From contig CAAGGB010000080.1 in NCBI GenBank assembly GCA_900769285.1, positions 1 through 13,123 on the forward strand: DNA of 13,123 nt. Reading direction: 5' to 3'. Below the pieces are notes generated by a model. It had not been told where the DNA came from. It saw only the letters and a list, made by a program, of their open reading frames with translations, and searched no databases. The stretch's first letter is position 1; each line of letters opens with the position of its first letter. Made by a program: the position numbers and the translations under genes. Of this stretch, positions 13,006 through 13,123 are shown piece by piece. This DNA comes from Victivallales bacterium (GTDB lineage Bacteria > Verrucomicrobiota > Lentisphaeria > Oligosphaerales > Oligosphaeraceae).

Positions 13006-13123
13006 CAGTTCAGATTATGGGCCAGCACCTTCCTGGCCACCCTTGCCGTGAGATGCCAGCGGTCCCTGGCCCATATTCTCTCCATCTCGAGCCGCCCGGC
13101 CAGCTGGGCATTGACCGTCTCCA
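12942..13123 (-). mobile_element. 3' end of an insertion-sequence transposase gene (IS982-like), partial
   Basis: The minus strand from the right edge encodes 59 residues and a TGA (12942-12944); the gene continues beyond the window. The residues ETVNAQLAGRLEMERIWARD, then RWHLTARVARKVLAHNLN and a short tail, resemble the C-terminus of DDE transposases. In these an E(T/S)xxxQL helix carries the final catalytic glutamate, followed by a WARDxWHLxxRxxRKxLxH stretch. I associate that pattern with IS982-type elements from memory; the family name is less sure than the transposase call. GC is higher than in the segment it interrupts. The element's outer end must lie between about 12916 and 12941, but I could not define its terminal inverted repeat because the other end is outside the window. 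Confidence 0.75.

Overview
The window is GC-rich chromosomal DNA from a bacterium that uses ordinary Shine-Dalgarno starts. It has seven recognisable complete genes, a long-ORF fragment of foreign look, and the 3' end of an insertion-sequence transposase at the right edge. The gene mix (a large solute:sodium symporter, a Gfo/Idh/MocA oxidoreductase, a PlsC-ACP-AMP-ligase fusion next to murF, and 9-bp tandem repeats between genes) suggests a Gram-negative anaerobe. I would guess the PVC superphylum (Lentisphaerota-like). That placement is inference and is tentative.

Layout. 1-243: a perfect 9-bp tandem array, then two terminator-like hairpins, one per strand. 244-2865 (-): an 873-aa symporter with a roughly 200-residue insert before its conserved TM8-like helix. 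2866-3399: a 534-bp divergent gap with one clean inverted repeat and only weak promoter candidates. 3400-4497 (+): serC, closed by a strong 17-bp hairpin at 4541-4579. 4617-6188 (-): a membrane NapH/NapG-like ferredoxin fusion with eight cysteine cluster motifs. It lies 24 bp downstream of a Gfo/Idh/MocA oxidoreductase at 6213-7235 (-), so the two look like one operon. 7236-7462: a divergent regulatory region with a good sigma70-type promoter pointing right. 7463-8311 prmC, 8379-10997 acyltransferase-ACP-acyl-ACP synthetase and 11018-12436 murF, all (+), look like one transcription unit.

12437-13123 is accessory DNA. A degenerate 9-bp-period array follows murF. Then come about 75 bp on the minus strand that read as the hydrophobic C-terminus of a lost host protein. 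Next is an AT-richer segment encoding the N-terminal part of a probable restriction-endonuclease-like protein (12646 onward). That reading frame runs into the end of an insertion sequence whose transposase (probably IS982-like) enters from the right edge on the minus strand.

How the genes fit together. prmC, the acyl-ACP synthetase/acyltransferase and murF serve translation termination, membrane lipid repair and peptidoglycan synthesis, so this is a housekeeping growth operon. The oxidoreductase/ferredoxin pair suggests a redox step on a sugar-like substrate plus membrane electron transfer, but no partner gene is present to define it. The most unusual items are the eight-cluster ferredoxin with an internal twin-arginine segment, the symporter insert with a duplicated motif, the in-line ACP in the lipid enzyme, the two unrelated arrays sharing a 9-bp period, and the nested insertion at the right end.
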